Origin: Deltaproteobacteria bacterium
GTDB lineage: Bacteria; Desulfobacterota; Desulfovibrionia; Desulfovibrionales; Desulfovibrionaceae
Direction of reading: 5' to 3'
Length of the DNA: 64,000 nt
Assembly (NCBI GenBank): GCA_031275645.1
Contig: JAISOL010000012.1
Location: forward strand, 27,736 to 91,735
Shown: positions 38,201 through 48,732 of the stretch, piece after piece
Position numbering within the stretch: position 1 is the stretch's first letter
How the letters are laid out: every line of letters starts with the position of its first letter
Translations under genes and position numbers: made by a program
The notes under the pieces: model-generated
The model's database searches: none
The model's input: the letters and a program-made list of their open reading frames with translations, nothing else
What the model was told of the DNA's origin: nothing

Positions 38201-38527
38201 TCAGAGCTTTTCCCCGGTACGGATGCGCAATCCCTGCGCTATGTCGAGGACAAAGATTACCCCGTCGCCGGTATTGCCTGTTCTTCCTCCCTGGGTGATG
38301 GCCTCAAGGGCGGAGTCCAGCAGATTGTCCGGCACGCCCAGCTCCAGACGCACTTTTTTCAGGAGGTTCACTTCCGTCAGCACGCCGCGGTAGATTTCCG
38401 TATATCCTTTCTGCTGCCCCGCCCCCAGCACGTTGGTAACGGACATGGAGTAGATCTCCTTGGCGTAGAGGTTGGACTTGACGCTGCTGAGAGCTTCCGG
38501 GCGGATAAAGGCGATAATCATCTTCAT
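38201..38527 (-). CDS. P-II family nitrogen regulatory protein
   Basis: MKMIIAFIRPEALSSVKSNLYAKEIYSMSVTNVLGAGQQKGYTEIYRG...RTGNTGDGVIFV. Confidence 0.93.
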   Translation of the reverse strand: MKMIIAFIRPEALSSVKSNLYAKEIYSMSVTNVLGAGQQKGYTEIYRGVLTEVNLLKKVRLELGVPDNLLDSALEAITQGGRTGNTGDGVIFVLDIAQGLRIRTGEKL

Positions 38528-38564
38528 TTTATTTTCCTTTTGAAGCGTTGATTGCTCTGGATCT

Positions 38565-39908
38565 TTAATCGACGGTGAAGATCTGGAAGCCGGAGTAAGC
38601 CTCGCTGCCGTGTCCGGTGATGTCCAGTCCCTTGAGTTCCTCTTCCCGGCTCACTCTCAGGCCGGTAAGAGCCTTGACCAGCTTGAAGACCGCCAGGCCG
38701 CCCGCAAAGGCCCAGGCCCCCACGGCGAGCACGCCTATGGCCTGGACTCCCAGAAGCCCGGCTCCGCCGCCGTAGAACAGGCCGAGAGTCTCGGGATCGC
38801 CGTAGCCGGGCGAGGCGAAAAGCCCGACCATCAGGGTGCCCCAGGCTCCGCAGACTCCGTGTACGGAAATGGCGCCCACCGGGTCGTCCACCTTGAGGGT
38901 CTGGTCGATGAAGAGCACGGCGAAAGTGACCAGGATGCCGGAACTAAGGCCGATGATGATGGCTCCGCAGGGGGAAACCTCAAAGCAGCCGGCGGTGATG
39001 CCCACCAGCCCCGCCAGCACTCCGTTGAAGCTCATGGAAGGCTCCGGCTTGCCGTTTTTGAGCCAGGTGACCAGCATGGCCCCAAGGAAGCCCGCGCAGG
39101 CGGAGAGATTGGTGTTGACCGCGATAAAGCCCAGAGTCCCGTCGGCGGTGGTGGTGGAGCCGCAGTTGAAGCCGAACCAGGCGAACCAGAGTATGAACAC
39201 GCCCAGAGCGGCCAGGGGCAGATTGTGCCCGGGGATGGCGCGGGCTTTGCCGTCAAGGGTATACTTGCCCAGGCGCGGCCCTATGACTATGGCCCCGGCA
39301 AGGGTAATCCAGCCGCCCACGGAATGCACCACGGTGGAACCGGCGAAATCCACAAAGCCCAGAGCCTCAAGCCAGCCCTTGCTGTCGGAAATCAGGCTGT
39401 TCCAGGCCCAATGCCCGCTTATGGGGTAGATAAAGGCGGAAACCAGGGCGCTGCTCAGCAGATAGCTGCTGAATTTGATGCGCTCGGCCACGCCGCCGGA
39501 GACTATGGTGGCGGCGGTGGCGCAGAATACGGATTGGAAAAACCAGAAAGTCAGCGTCCATTGTCCGTCCGGGCCGCTTCCGTCCACGCCGCTCAGGAGG
39601 AAACCGGAACCGCCGATGAGCCCTTCAAGGGAGTGCCCGAACATGAGGCCGAAACCGAGCAGAAGATAGACTATGCTGCCTATGGAGAAGTCAGCGAAGT
39701 TTTTCATGAGGATGGCGGCCGCGTTTTTGGCTCTGGTCAGGCCGCATTCCACCAGGGAAAAGCCCGGCTGCATGAACATGACCAGCATGGCGCCGATCAT
39801 GGTCCACATGGTGTTTCCGGCGCTTTGCGGCAGAAGTTCCAGGGTTTCTTCCGCCAGGACTGGCGTGGGTATAAGCAGGATAATGAACATGGTTACAAGC
39901 AATTTCAT
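38565..39908 (-). CDS. amtB: Ammonium transporter AmtB
   Basis: MLVMFMQPGFSLVECGLTRAKNAAAILMKNFADFSIGS; DFAGSTVVHSVGGW. Confidence 0.95.
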   Translation of the reverse strand: MKLLVTMFIILLIPTPVLAEETLELLPQSAGNTMWTMIGAMLVMFMQPGFSLVECGLTRAKNAAAILMKNFADFSIGSIVYLLLGFGLMFGHSLEGLIGGSGFLLSGVDGSGPDGQWTLTFWFFQSVFCATAATIVSGGVAERIKFSSYLLSSALVSAFIYPISGHWAWNSLISDSKGWLEALGFVDFAGSTVVHSVGGWITLAGAIVIGPRLGKYTLDGKARAIPGHNLPLAALGVFILWFAWFGFNCGSTTTADGTLGFIAVNTNLSACAGFLGAMLVTWLKNGKPEPSMSFNGVLAGLVGITAGCFEVSPCGAIIIGLSSGILVTFAVLFIDQTLKVDDPVGAISVHGVCGAWGTLMVGLFASPGYGDPETLGLFYGGGAGLLGVQAIGVLAVGAWAFAGGLAVFKLVKALTGLRVSREEELKGLDITGHGSEAYSGFQIFTVD

Positions 39909-39992
39909 CGCATCCTCCGCGGATTCTTGAATTTGTGATATCCGCCGCCGGAGGCTCAACCGGCTCCGTGCGGCCTGAACCCGGAGGTTTCA

Positions 39993-40007
39993 GCAATAAG
40001 TGTGCCA
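39993..40007 (-). promoter_or_regulatory. Sigma-54 (-24/-12) promoter for amtB-glnB
   Basis: Minus strand TGGCACACTTATTGC, GG-N10-GC spacing; duplicated half-copy at 40007-40019. Confidence 0.75.
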
Positions 40008-40140
40008 GTAAGTGTGCCAAGGAAAGGGTATGGAAAAAATGGCTTGATAAATTAGTGTATTACCTAAAGAAGAGATGGGATATACCAAGAGCGGGAGTAA
40101 GGCAATATACTTTTTTGTAGTTTTTATGCCGTCTCTTTTC

Positions 40141-40175
40141 AAGGGATAAAATTACATATATGTATTTTACCCCTT
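40141..40175. repeat. AT-rich imperfect palindrome downstream of valS
   Basis: AAGGGATAAAATTACATATATGTATTTTACCCCTT. Confidence 0.5.
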
Positions 40176-40188
40176 GGCCGGCTGGCCC

Positions 40189-42957
40189 TCAGGGCATAAA
40201 ACCCTGGCGCGTCCCGCGCAGTTTTTCTTCCGCCGCGCCGAGTTCCGCCACTCTCCGGCGGTCGCGCTCCACCAGTTCCGCCGGGGCCTTTTCCACATAA
40301 TTCCTGTTTTCCAGTTTTCCCTGAAGCAGCAGGCGCTCTTTTTCCAGCTTGGCCAGTTCCTTGTCCAGGCGGGCGCGTTCGGCCGGGAGATCCACCACTC
40401 CTTCCAGAGAAACAAAGATTTCGTTGCCGGCCGCCACCTGTTCGGCCGCCGGCCTGGGAGCCTCTCCCTTCCGCTCCAGGCGCAGTTCCTCCAGGCGGGC
40501 CAGGCGGACAAGCATGGAACGGTGGCCCTCCAGCACCGCGGCGCGGTCTTCGTCCGCGGGGCGAATCAGCACCCGCAGGGCGCGGGAGGGGGCTATATTC
40601 AGTTCGGCGCGTATGGTGCGCAGGGCTGTGATGACGGCCTGGATCATTTCCATGCGCCCGGCGCAGGCCGGACGGATGCAGGCCGGACGCGCGGCGGGGT
40701 AAGGCTCCAGCGCTATGTCCGGGGAAACGCCTCCGGCAAAACCGGAGAGGGCCGACCATATTTCCGCGGTGACAAAGGGCATGACGGGATGCAGCAGGAG
40801 CATGGTTTCGCGCAGCACGGCCAGAAGCACGCGGCGGGCCTGTTCCCTGGGCAGGCCCCCGGCCTGCATGTCCGGCTTGATCAGTTCAAGATACCAGTCG
40901 CACAGTTCGCTCCAGACGAACTTGTAGAGTTCCTGGGCCGCGTCATTGAAGCGGTATTCCCGTATGGCGGCGGGCACGGCTCTCTTTGTTTCCTCCAGGC
41001 GGTGCAGAATCCACTCGTGGTGCGTGCCCGGAATGCTTTCCAGGCCCGCTTCCGGGTTTTCTCCGCTCCAGCCTCTTCCCCCGTCCCCTTCTCCGGCTTT
41101 CTCCGGGCAGGGCCCGGTTTCGTCCCGCAGATGCATAAGGGCAAAACGGGCCGCGTTCCAGATTTTGTTCACAAAATGGCGGTAGCCTTCGATGCGCTCT
41201 TCCGAAAGCCTTATGTCCCGCCCCATGGCGGCGAAGGCCGTCAGGGTGAAGCGCAGGGCATCCGTGCCGTATTTGGCGATCATTTCCAGGGGGTTGATTA
41301 CGTTGCCCCTGGACTTGGACATTTTATCGCCTTTGGCGTCGCGCACCAGGGCGTGGATGTAGACTTCCCTGAAAGGGGCCTTCCCCAGAAAGTGCAGGCC
41401 CATCATCATCATGCGGGCCACCCAGAAGAAGATGATGTCAAAGCCCGTGACCAGGACGCTGGTGGGGTAAAAAGTCTCAAGATCCCCGCCGGAATCCGGC
41501 CAGCCCAGGGTGCTGAAAGGCCAGAGGGCGGAAGAAAACCAGGTGTCCAGCACGTCGGGGTCCTGTTCCAGCTCCTTTCCCCGGCAGCGCGGACAGGCCG
41601 CGGGAGCTTCCTCCTCCACGATCAGCTCGCCGCAGCCGCGGCAGGTCCAGGCCGGGATGCGGTGTCCCCACCAGATCTGGCGGCTGATGCACCAGTCGCG
41701 GATGTTGTCCATCCAGTTATAATAGGTTCTGCTCCAGGAATCAGGGTAAATTCTCGTTTCGGCCGGCACGGCGGCGCGGGCCTTTTCCGCCAGGGGGCGC
41801 ACCGCCACGAACCACTGGGTGGAGACGTGCGGTTCAATTATCTCTCCGCAGCGGTAGCAATGCCCCACATTATGGACGTGCTCCCGCTCTCCTTCCAGCA
41901 GTCCCGCTTCCTCCAGAGCTTCCAGCACCTTTTTCCGGGCCTCTTCCTTGGGCAGGCCGGCGAAAACCCCGGCATTCTCCTTCATGCGGCCGTTATCGTC
42001 AATCACCTGAATGCACTCCAGCCCGTGCTTCAGGCCCAGTTCCCAGTCATTGCGGTCGTGCGCCGGGGTGACCTTGAGCGCCCCGCTGCCGAAGGAGCGG
42101 TCCACATAGCTGTCGGCAAGGATGGTCAGCCTGCGCCCCAGCAGGGGCAGAACGGCTTTCTTGCCTATAAGGCCGAGATAACGCTCGTCTTCCGGATGCA
42201 CGGCCACGGCCGAATCCCCCGGCAGCGTTTCCGGCCTGGTGGTGGCGATGCCGATGAAACCCCCTTCTTCCAGAGGATAGCGTATATTCCATATTTTCCC
42301 CGGAAGCTCCGCGTATTCCACCTCGTCGTCAGCCAGAGCCGTGTGGCAGCGGGTGCACCAGTTGACAATGTAATCGCCCCGGTAGATCAGGCCCTCCCTG
42401 TGGAGGCGCACAAAAACTCTGCGCACGGCCCTGGACAGCCCTTCATCCATGGTGAAGCGCTCGCGGCTCCAATCCACCGAAGCCCCCATGGCCTTGATCT
42501 GCGCGCGGATATTCTCGCCGTATTCTTCCTTCCAGCGCCATACCCTGGCGATGAAAGCCTCGCGGCCCAGGTCGTGCCTGCTTTTGCCCTCGGCCGCCAG
42601 GCGGCGCTCCACCACGTTCTGCGTGGCTATGCCCGCGTGATCTTCTCCGGGCACCCAGAGCACCGTCCTGCCCATTTGCCGGGCGTGACGGCAAAGCAGA
42701 TCCTGCACCGTCAGATTGAAGGCGTGTCCTATGTGCAGATTGCCGGTGACGTTGGGCGGCGGAATGACAATGGAAAAAGGCTCCCCCTCCGCCGGAGCAA
42801 CCGGGGTGAAGGTTCTGTTCCGTTCCCAGCGCTCGCGCCAGCGCGCCTCGACTTCCCTGGGGGAATATCCCCTGGGCAGAAAATTTTCGGATTCTTCCGG
42901 GCCTTGCCCGGAAAAGGCCGCCTCTTCCGCGGCCTCCTTCCGTTCTTCCTTGGACAT
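40189..42957 (-). CDS. valS: Valyl-tRNA synthetase
   Basis: PPPNVTGNLHIGHAFN, KMSKSRGNVINP, C-terminal coiled coil. Confidence 0.96.
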   Translation of the reverse strand: MSKEERKEAAEEAAFSGQGPEESENFLPRGYSPREVEARWRERWERNRTFTPVAPAEGEPFSIVIPPPNVTGNLHIGHAFNLTVQDLLCRHARQMGRTVLWVPGEDHAGIATQNVVERRLAAEGKSRHDLGREAFIARVWRWKEEYGENIRAQIKAMGASVDWSRERFTMDEGLSRAVRRVFVRLHREGLIYRGDYIVNWCTRCHTALADDEVEYAELPGKIWNIRYPLEEGGFIGIATTRPETLPGDSAVAVHPEDERYLGLIGKKAVLPLLGRRLTILADSYVDRSFGSGALKVTPAHDRNDWELGLKHGLECIQVIDDNGRMKENAGVFAGLPKEEARKKVLEALEEAGLLEGEREHVHNVGHCYRCGEIIEPHVSTQWFVAVRPLAEKARAAVPAETRIYPDSWSRTYYNWMDNIRDWCISRQIWWGHRIPAWTCRGCGELIVEEEAPAACPRCRGKELEQDPDVLDTWFSSALWPFSTLGWPDSGGDLETFYPTSVLVTGFDIIFFWVARMMMMGLHFLGKAPFREVYIHALVRDAKGDKMSKSRGNVINPLEMIAKYGTDALRFTLTAFAAMGRDIRLSEERIEGYRHFVNKIWNAARFALMHLRDETGPCPEKAGEGDGGRGWSGENPEAGLESIPGTHHEWILHRLEETKRAVPAAIREYRFNDAAQELYKFVWSELCDWYLELIKPDMQAGGLPREQARRVLLAVLRETMLLLHPVMPFVTAEIWSALSGFAGGVSPDIALEPYPAARPACIRPACAGRMEMIQAVITALRTIRAELNIAPSRALRVLIRPADEDRAAVLEGHRSMLVRLARLEELRLERKGEAPRPAAEQVAAGNEIFVSLEGVVDLPAERARLDKELAKLEKERLLLQGKLENRNYVEKAPAELVERDRRRVAELGAAEEKLRGTRQGFMP

Positions 42958-43151
42958 GATTTTCTCCGGCCGCCCGGAATTGAAAAGGCGGCCCCGCGCA
43001 TATGGCAATAATACGGATTAAAGTATTCCCGGCAAAGCTTGGCGTCAAGCGGAAATCTCCCTCCGGGCAAAGAGCTTTTGCCTTGATCCGGGGAAAATGC
43101 TAGAGCATTTCGCAGCCTGTATACAGCTTTTTTATGCGGGAGAGTCGGCTT

Positions 43152-44315
43152 ATGCGGAAAACGGTATATTTCATTCCCGGCGACGGCATAGGGCCGGAGA
43201 TTTGGGCGGCCGCCCGTCCGGTGCTGGACGCGGCCGTGGCCCGGTCTTACGGGGGAGAGCGTCTTTTGGAATGGCGGGAGCTTCAGGCCGGAGAAAAGGC
43301 CCTGAAGGAGCAGGGGGAGCTTTTGCCCGAATCCACGCTGCAAGCTTTGCGCGGCGCGGATCTGGCGATCAAGGGGCCTCTGTCCACGCCGGTGGGCAAA
43401 GGTTTCCGCAGCCTGAACGTGGCGCTGCGCCTGGCTCTGGATTTGTACGCCTGCATCCGGCCGGTGCGTCATCTGCGCGGCACCCCTTCGCCGGTGCGGC
43501 GTCCGGAAGCGGTCAATATGGTCGTCTTCCGCGAAAACACCGAGGACGTCTACGCCGGAATCGAATACGGGGCCGGCAGCCCGGAAGCCGGCCGGCTCAT
43601 CGCCTTTTTGCGCGAGGAGCTGGGGGCGGAGGTGGACGCGGCCTCGGCCCTGGGGATCAAGCCCATGAGCGAGCGCGGGAGCAAGCGGCTCATCCGCCGG
43701 GCTGTCCGGCACGCCCTGGAGCGCTCCCTGCCCAGCCTGACCTTGATGCACAAGGGCAATATCATGAAGTTCACCGAGGGAGGCTTCCGGCAGTGGGGTT
43801 ACGATCTGGCGGCGGAGGAGTTCGCGGAAAGCTGCGTGGCGGAGGAAGCCCTGCGGAAAAATCCGTCTCTGGCCAAAGGCAGGCTGGTGATCAAGGACAG
43901 GATAGCCGATGCCCTCTTTCAGTCCGTGCTTCTCCAGCCCGAGGAATTCAGCGTGATCGCGGCTCCCAATCTGAACGGGGATTACCTTTCCGACGCTCTG
44001 GCCGCCCAGGTGGGAGGTCTGGGTCTGGCTCCGGGCGTGAACATGTCCGACGCTCTGGCCTTTTTTGAAGCCACCCACGGCACGGCCCCGGAACTGGCCG
44101 GAAAGGACAGGGCCAATCCCTCCAGCCTTCTGCTTTCCGGGGTGCTCATGCTGGAGCATCTGGGCTGGAACGAGGCGGCGGAGAGGGTGCGCCTGGGGCT
44201 GGACGCGGTGCTGGCCCGCAAAACCCTCACCCCGGATCTGGCCGCGCGGATGCCGGGAGCCGTCGAGGTGGGCTGCCGCGCCTTTGGCGAGCTTCTGCTC
44301 CAGGCCGTGAGCTGA
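43152..44315 (+). CDS. icd: Isocitrate/isopropylmalate dehydrogenase family protein, probably isocitrate dehydrogenase
   Basis: YFIPGDGIGPEIW, NMVVFRENTEDVYAGIEY, HKGNIMKFTEGGF, EATHGTAPELAGKDRANPSSLLLS. Confidence 0.88.
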   Translation: MRKTVYFIPGDGIGPEIWAAARPVLDAAVARSYGGERLLEWRELQAGEKALKEQGELLPESTLQALRGADLAIKGPLSTPVGKGFRSLNVALRLALDLYACIRPVRHLRGTPSPVRRPEAVNMVVFRENTEDVYAGIEYGAGSPEAGRLIAFLREELGAEVDAASALGIKPMSERGSKRLIRRAVRHALERSLPSLTLMHKGNIMKFTEGGFRQWGYDLAAEEFAESCVAEEALRKNPSLAKGRLVIKDRIADALFQSVLLQPEEFSVIAAPNLNGDYLSDALAAQVGGLGLAPGVNMSDALAFFEATHGTAPELAGKDRANPSSLLLSGVLMLEHLGWNEAAERVRLGLDAVLARKTLTPDLAARMPGAVEVGCRAFGELLLQAVS

Positions 44316-44317
44316 TT

Positions 44318-44956
44318 GTGGAAGCGCCGCTTTTTCGGAACCTGCGCCCTCTGATTCTGGCTTCCGGCTCCCTGCGCCGGCGGGAGCTCCTGGGCTCGGC
44401 CGGTCTTGCCTTCAGAGTCCTGCCTTCGCCGGCAAAAGAAAAGAAGCCTCTGCCCGGCGAAAACCCGGCGGAATATGCCCGGCGCACGGCCAGGGCCAAG
44501 GCCGAGGCCGTGCTGGACGGCCTGGGCGCGGAAGAGGCGGAGAGCGCCGTGCTTGCCGGGGACACCATTGTGGTGCTGGAAGGGAAGATTCTGGGCAAGC
44601 CCGCTTCCCACGCCCAGGCTCTGGAGATGCTGCGAAGTCTGGCCGGGAAGACCCATACGGTCGTCACGGCCTGCTGCCTTCTTTTCCGGGAGAAAGGGGA
44701 GAGCAGGCGGCTGGAGTTTCACCGGGAAAGCCGGGTGAGCATGTGGGACGCCCCGCCCGCCCTGCTCCTGGCCTACTCGGCCGGGGACGAGCCCATGGAC
44801 AAGGCCGGGGCCTATGCCCTGCAGGGCGGCGGCGGCGTTCTCATCCGCTCCGTTGAAGGCTCCTGTTCCAACGTGCTGGGCCTGCCTCTGAGCGAAGTCA
44901 TGGAATGCCTTCTGGAATGCGGGATCATCGCCCATGCCTCCCCTCCGCGATCCTGA
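44318..44956 (+). CDS. maf: Maf family nucleoside triphosphate pyrophosphatase
   Basis: LILASGSLRRRELLGSAGL, VLAGDTIVVLEGKILGKP, KAGAYALQGGGGVLI. Confidence 0.92.
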   Translation: MEAPLFRNLRPLILASGSLRRRELLGSAGLAFRVLPSPAKEKKPLPGENPAEYARRTARAKAEAVLDGLGAEEAESAVLAGDTIVVLEGKILGKPASHAQALEMLRSLAGKTHTVVTACCLLFREKGESRRLEFHRESRVSMWDAPPALLLAYSAGDEPMDKAGAYALQGGGGVLIRSVEGSCSNVLGLPLSEVMECLLECGIIAHASPPRS

Positions 44957-46124
44957 AAACCGGGAATATCCGCGCGGCGTAAAGAACTCCGCCCCCGGCG
45001 GCGAGGCCGGCGGCGGCGTGATTAAGGCCGATTATCTTCTTTCCTCCTATAAATTCCACCTGCCTCCGGAGCTGGTGGCGCAGCGCCCTCCAGCCAGGCG
45101 GGGCGAATCCCGCCTGTACCTGCTGGAGCGCGCCGGGGAGGAGGGGGACAGGGTCACCCGCTTTGAGCGTCTTCCGGAGCTGCTCCCGCCCGGAACTCTG
45201 CTCGTGGCCAATAACGCCAGGGTGATTCCGGCCAGGATCACGGGCAGGCGCGAGAGCGGCGGGGCGCTGGAGCTGCTTTTGCTCACGCCCCCTCCTCTTC
45301 TGGAGGCGGGCGCGCGAAAGGCGGGAGGCTGGAAGGAAGCCGAAGCCGAGGCTCTTTTCCGCCCGGCGCGGAAGGTGCGCCCCGGCCGCGGCTATGTCCT
45401 GGGCGAGGGGCTGGCCGTGACGGCCCTGGAAAAGCCGGCGCACGGCCGGGCCAGGGTCGTTCTCTCCTGGCAAGGGGAACTTCCGGCTCTCCTCCGCCTG
45501 CGGGGGAGCCTCCCTCTGCCTCCTTACATACGGCGCGCCCCGGAGGAGCTGGACCTGGAGCGCTACCAGACGGTTTACGCGGCCGAGGACAAGGCCGGGG
45601 CTCTGGCCGCGCCCACCGCCGGGCTGCATTTCACCCCGGCTCTCCGGGAAGCCCTGCTGGCCGCCGGGCATTTCTGGGCCGAGCTGACTCTCTTTGTGGG
45701 CTACGGCACTTTCAGTCCGGTGCGGACGCAAGACATACGCCTGCACCGCCTGCATGCCGAATATGCGGAGCTTCCGGAGGAAAGCGCGCGGAGCGTTCTG
45801 CGGGCCAGGGCCGAAGGGCGCGCGGTGCTGGCCGTGGGCACCACCAGCGCCAGGGTGCTGGAGGGAGTGGCCGAGACTCTGGCCCGGCGCGGGGAAAAGT
45901 CTCTTCTGGCTCCCCATGCCGGCTGGCTGGACACCTTTATTTATCCCGGCCGTCCCTTCCGGGTCGTCGACGCCCTGCTCACCAATTTTCACCTTCCGGA
46001 AAGCACTCTTCTGATGCTGGTTTCCGCCCTGGCCGGCCGGGAACGCCTGCTTCGGGCCTATGCCCGCGCCGTCCGGGAGGGGTTCAGGTTTTTTTCCTAC
46101 GGCGACGCCATGCTGATCCGCTGA
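44934..46124 (+). CDS. queA: S-adenosylmethionine:tRNA ribosyltransferase-isomerase
   Basis: SYKFHLPPELVAQRPPARRGESRLY, ALAAPTAGLHFTPALREAL, VGTTSARVLEGVA, LLTNFHLPESTLLMLVSALAG. Confidence 0.95.
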   Translation: MPPLRDPENREYPRGVKNSAPGGEAGGGVIKADYLLSSYKFHLPPELVAQRPPARRGESRLYLLERAGEEGDRVTRFERLPELLPPGTLLVANNARVIPARITGRRESGGALELLLLTPPPLLEAGARKAGGWKEAEAEALFRPARKVRPGRGYVLGEGLAVTALEKPAHGRARVVLSWQGELPALLRLRGSLPLPPYIRRAPEELDLERYQTVYAAEDKAGALAAPTAGLHFTPALREALLAAGHFWAELTLFVGYGTFSPVRTQDIRLHRLHAEYAELPEESARSVLRARAEGRAVLAVGTTSARVLEGVAETLARRGEKSLLAPHAGWLDTFIYPGRPFRVVDALLTNFHLPESTLLMLVSALAGRERLLRAYARAVREGFRFFSYGDAMLIR

Positions 46125-46301
46125 AAATGTCGCCGCCAATCCGAAACCTGGACAAGACCGCCGGAGCGGGTTAAGTTATATTTCCTTCTGTCGATATGCC
46201 GGTAAACGGGGGCAGGGCCTATTTTTGGCATCTTTGCTTGTATTTTTCGGCAAAAGTGCTAGGATATACTGTCTTATAAATCTATAGTGAGGCGGAAAGT
46301 C

Positions 46302-48719
46302 ATGACCACAAAATTAAAGATTATTATCGGCTTTACTTTAATGATTATACTTTTGGCGGCGATCGCCTGTCTCGGATACTTAAGTCTGGGGTCCGCCTCC
46401 AAATCCTTTGAGGAATACCGGCGCCTGACCAATCTGGACGTGCGCGCTTCGGACATGATCGGCGAAGAGAGCAAGGTGCTTACCAGGATTCTTGAGTTCC
46501 GCCTGGACACGGATAATCCGGCCCTTGTGGATCAGGCCATCGCGGCCGTGCGCAACACCCAGAAAGACGCCGAAGAGAGTATGGAATTCGTGGAGGATCC
46601 CGGCAGGCGCAAGCTTCTGGAGGGCATACGGACGAGCGGGGAGGAGCAGGTAAAGCTTCTGACCGTCTTCAAGGGCCACATGGGCGCGGTCATGGACGCG
46701 TATAAAAACAAGGTTCTCCCGGCCTCCCAGGAATTGTCCCGCCTGCTGGTGGAATTGTCCAATCTGGCCGGGGAGGTGCATAACGAAAAGGTTCTTCTCC
46801 TTCTCTCCCTTTCCATGAACCAGGTGGGCTCGCTCCGTTCGGCCATCAGCACCTTCGCCCACGACCGCAACCCGGAGAACGCCCGGATCATGCAGAACCA
46901 GTTGCAGGAAACCGAAAAAATCATCACCTCGATCCGCAGCGAGCTGATCAGCCCCCGGGGCAGGGGCATCATGGGCCAGATTGACGGCAACCTCAAAGTA
47001 TTGAACGAAGCCCTGGGCGAAATGGTTGCGCGCAACGCTGAAATGCAGCAGAATTTCGCCTCTCTCACCTCCGTCAGCGCCAGCATCGGCAATGCCTGTA
47101 ACGAGATCAACAAGCAGGTGAACATTCTCCGCGTTGATCTGGGGGTGGCCACGGTGGAGGCCAACGCCGAGGCCCAGATGGAGATGCTCGCCCTTTCCGT
47201 GGCCGGACTGCTGGTTGGCCTGCTCTTCGCCCTCTTCATCATCTTCGGCCTGATCCGGGTGCTGAACAGGATTTCCCTTTATGCCGAAGCCGTGGCCGAA
47301 GGCAATCTGGATTATCAGGCCGGGATCAGGGAAAAGGGCGAAATCGGCAACATGGTGCAGTCTCTGGCGAAGATTCCCGCCACCTTCAGGGATATTCTGC
47401 AAGACTACCAGAACCTGGAAGTGCAGGTTGAAAACGGCTATCTGGACGCGCAGGGCGACGAGAAAAAATATCGGGGAGCCTTCGCTTCCATGATCAGCGG
47501 AACCAACAACGTGCTGCACCGTTTCCGCAGCGTGATCGACAATATACCCTCCCCGGTGCTCATTATGGATAAAAACCTCCATGCCACCTATATCAACAAC
47601 GCGGGGCGGCAGTTGATCGGAGAGGACTACAAGGGCAAGACAGGCAAGCAGCTTTTCAATCGCGATGACGCCGGCACCGGAGCCGACGCCGTAACCAGGG
47701 CCGTGGAAAGCAGGCAGCGCGCCAGCGCGGAAACCCGCGCCCATCCGCGCGGCGTGGATATGGACATCAGCTACACCTCCATCCCCATTCTGGACAGCGA
47801 AGGCAGACTCGCCTCCCTGCTCCAGTTGATCACGGACTTGACTTCAATTAAAGAAACACAGCGCGTCATCAAGAGCGTGGCGACCCAGGCTTCTTCCATC
47901 TCCGACCGGGTGGCGGCCGCTTCCGAAGAGCTTTCCGCCCAGGTGGAGCAGGTTTCGCGCGGGGCGGAAATGCAGCGCTCCAGAGTGGAATCCACGGCCT
48001 CGGCCATGACGGAAATGAACTCCACCGTGCTGGAAGTGGCCAGAAGCGCGGGCCAGGCCTCGGAGCAGAGCGAGCTGACCAGGGACAAGGCCAATGACGG
48101 CGCGGAACTGGTGAACAAGGTGGTGCATTCCATCAATCTGGTGAACACGGTGGCCACGACCCTGCAGAGCAATATGCGGGAACTGGGCAATCAGGCGGAA
48201 AGCATAGGCGGGGTGATGAACGTCATTTCCGACATCGCCGACCAGACTAACCTTCTGGCCCTGAACGCGGCTATTGAGGCGGCCAGAGCCGGTGAGGCCG
48301 GGCGCGGCTTCGCCGTGGTGGCCGACGAGGTGCGCAAGCTGGCGGAAAAGACCATGTCGGCCACTCAGGAAGTGGGGGCGAGCATCACGGCCATCCAGCA
48401 GTCGGCCCACACCAACATCACGGAAGTGGGCAACGCGGCCAAGGCCATTACCGAGGCCACGGAGCTGGCCAATTCCTCCGGGCAGGCCCTGACCGAAATC
48501 GTCAGCCTGGCTTCGGCCAACTCCCAGGTGGTCACCTCCATAGCCACGGCGGCGGAGGAGCAGAGCGCCACCTCCGAGGAAATCAACCGGGCCATTGAGG
48601 AGATCAACAGCGTGGTGGGCGAAACCACCGACGGCATGGTGCAGGCCTCCAAGGCCGTGCAGGAGCTTTCGCAGATGGCTCAGGAACTGAACCGGGTTAT
48701 GGGTGATTTGAACAAATAG
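46302..48719 (+). CDS. Methyl-accepting chemotaxis protein with PAS domain
   Basis: TM-flanked sensor, HAMP, PAS ([25 protein letters not shown]), signalling hairpin [41 protein letters not shown]. Confidence 0.93.
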   Translation: MTTKLKIIIGFTLMIILLAAIACLGYLSLGSASKSFEEYRRLTNLDVRASDMIGEESKVLTRILEFRLDTDNPALVDQAIAAVRNTQKDAEESMEFVEDPGRRKLLEGIRTSGEEQVKLLTVFKGHMGAVMDAYKNKVLPASQELSRLLVELSNLAGEVHNEKVLLLLSLSMNQVGSLRSAISTFAHDRNPENARIMQNQLQETEKIITSIRSELISPRGRGIMGQIDGNLKVLNEALGEMVARNAEMQQNFASLTSVSASIGNACNEINKQVNILRVDLGVATVEANAEAQMEMLALSVAGLLVGLLFALFIIFGLIRVLNRISLYAEAVAEGNLDYQAGIREKGEIGNMVQSLAKIPATFRDILQDYQNLEVQVENGYLDAQGDEKKYRGAFASMISGTNNVLHRFRSVIDNIPSPVLIMDKNLHATYINNAGRQLIGEDYKGKTGKQLFNRDDAGTGADAVTRAVESRQRASAETRAHPRGVDMDISYTSIPILDSEGRLASLLQLITDLTSIKETQRVIKSVATQASSISDRVAAASEELSAQVEQVSRGAEMQRSRVESTASAMTEMNSTVLEVARSAGQASEQSELTRDKANDGAELVNKVVHSINLVNTVATTLQSNMRELGNQAESIGGVMNVISDIADQTNLLALNAAIEAARAGEAGRGFAVVADEVRKLAEKTMSATQEVGASITAIQQSAHTNITEVGNAAKAITEATELANSSGQALTEIVSLASANSQVVTSIATAAEEQSATSEEINRAIEEINSVVGETTDGMVQASKAVQELSQMAQELNRVMGDLNK

Positions 48720-48732
48720 CCGGAGTTTGTCC

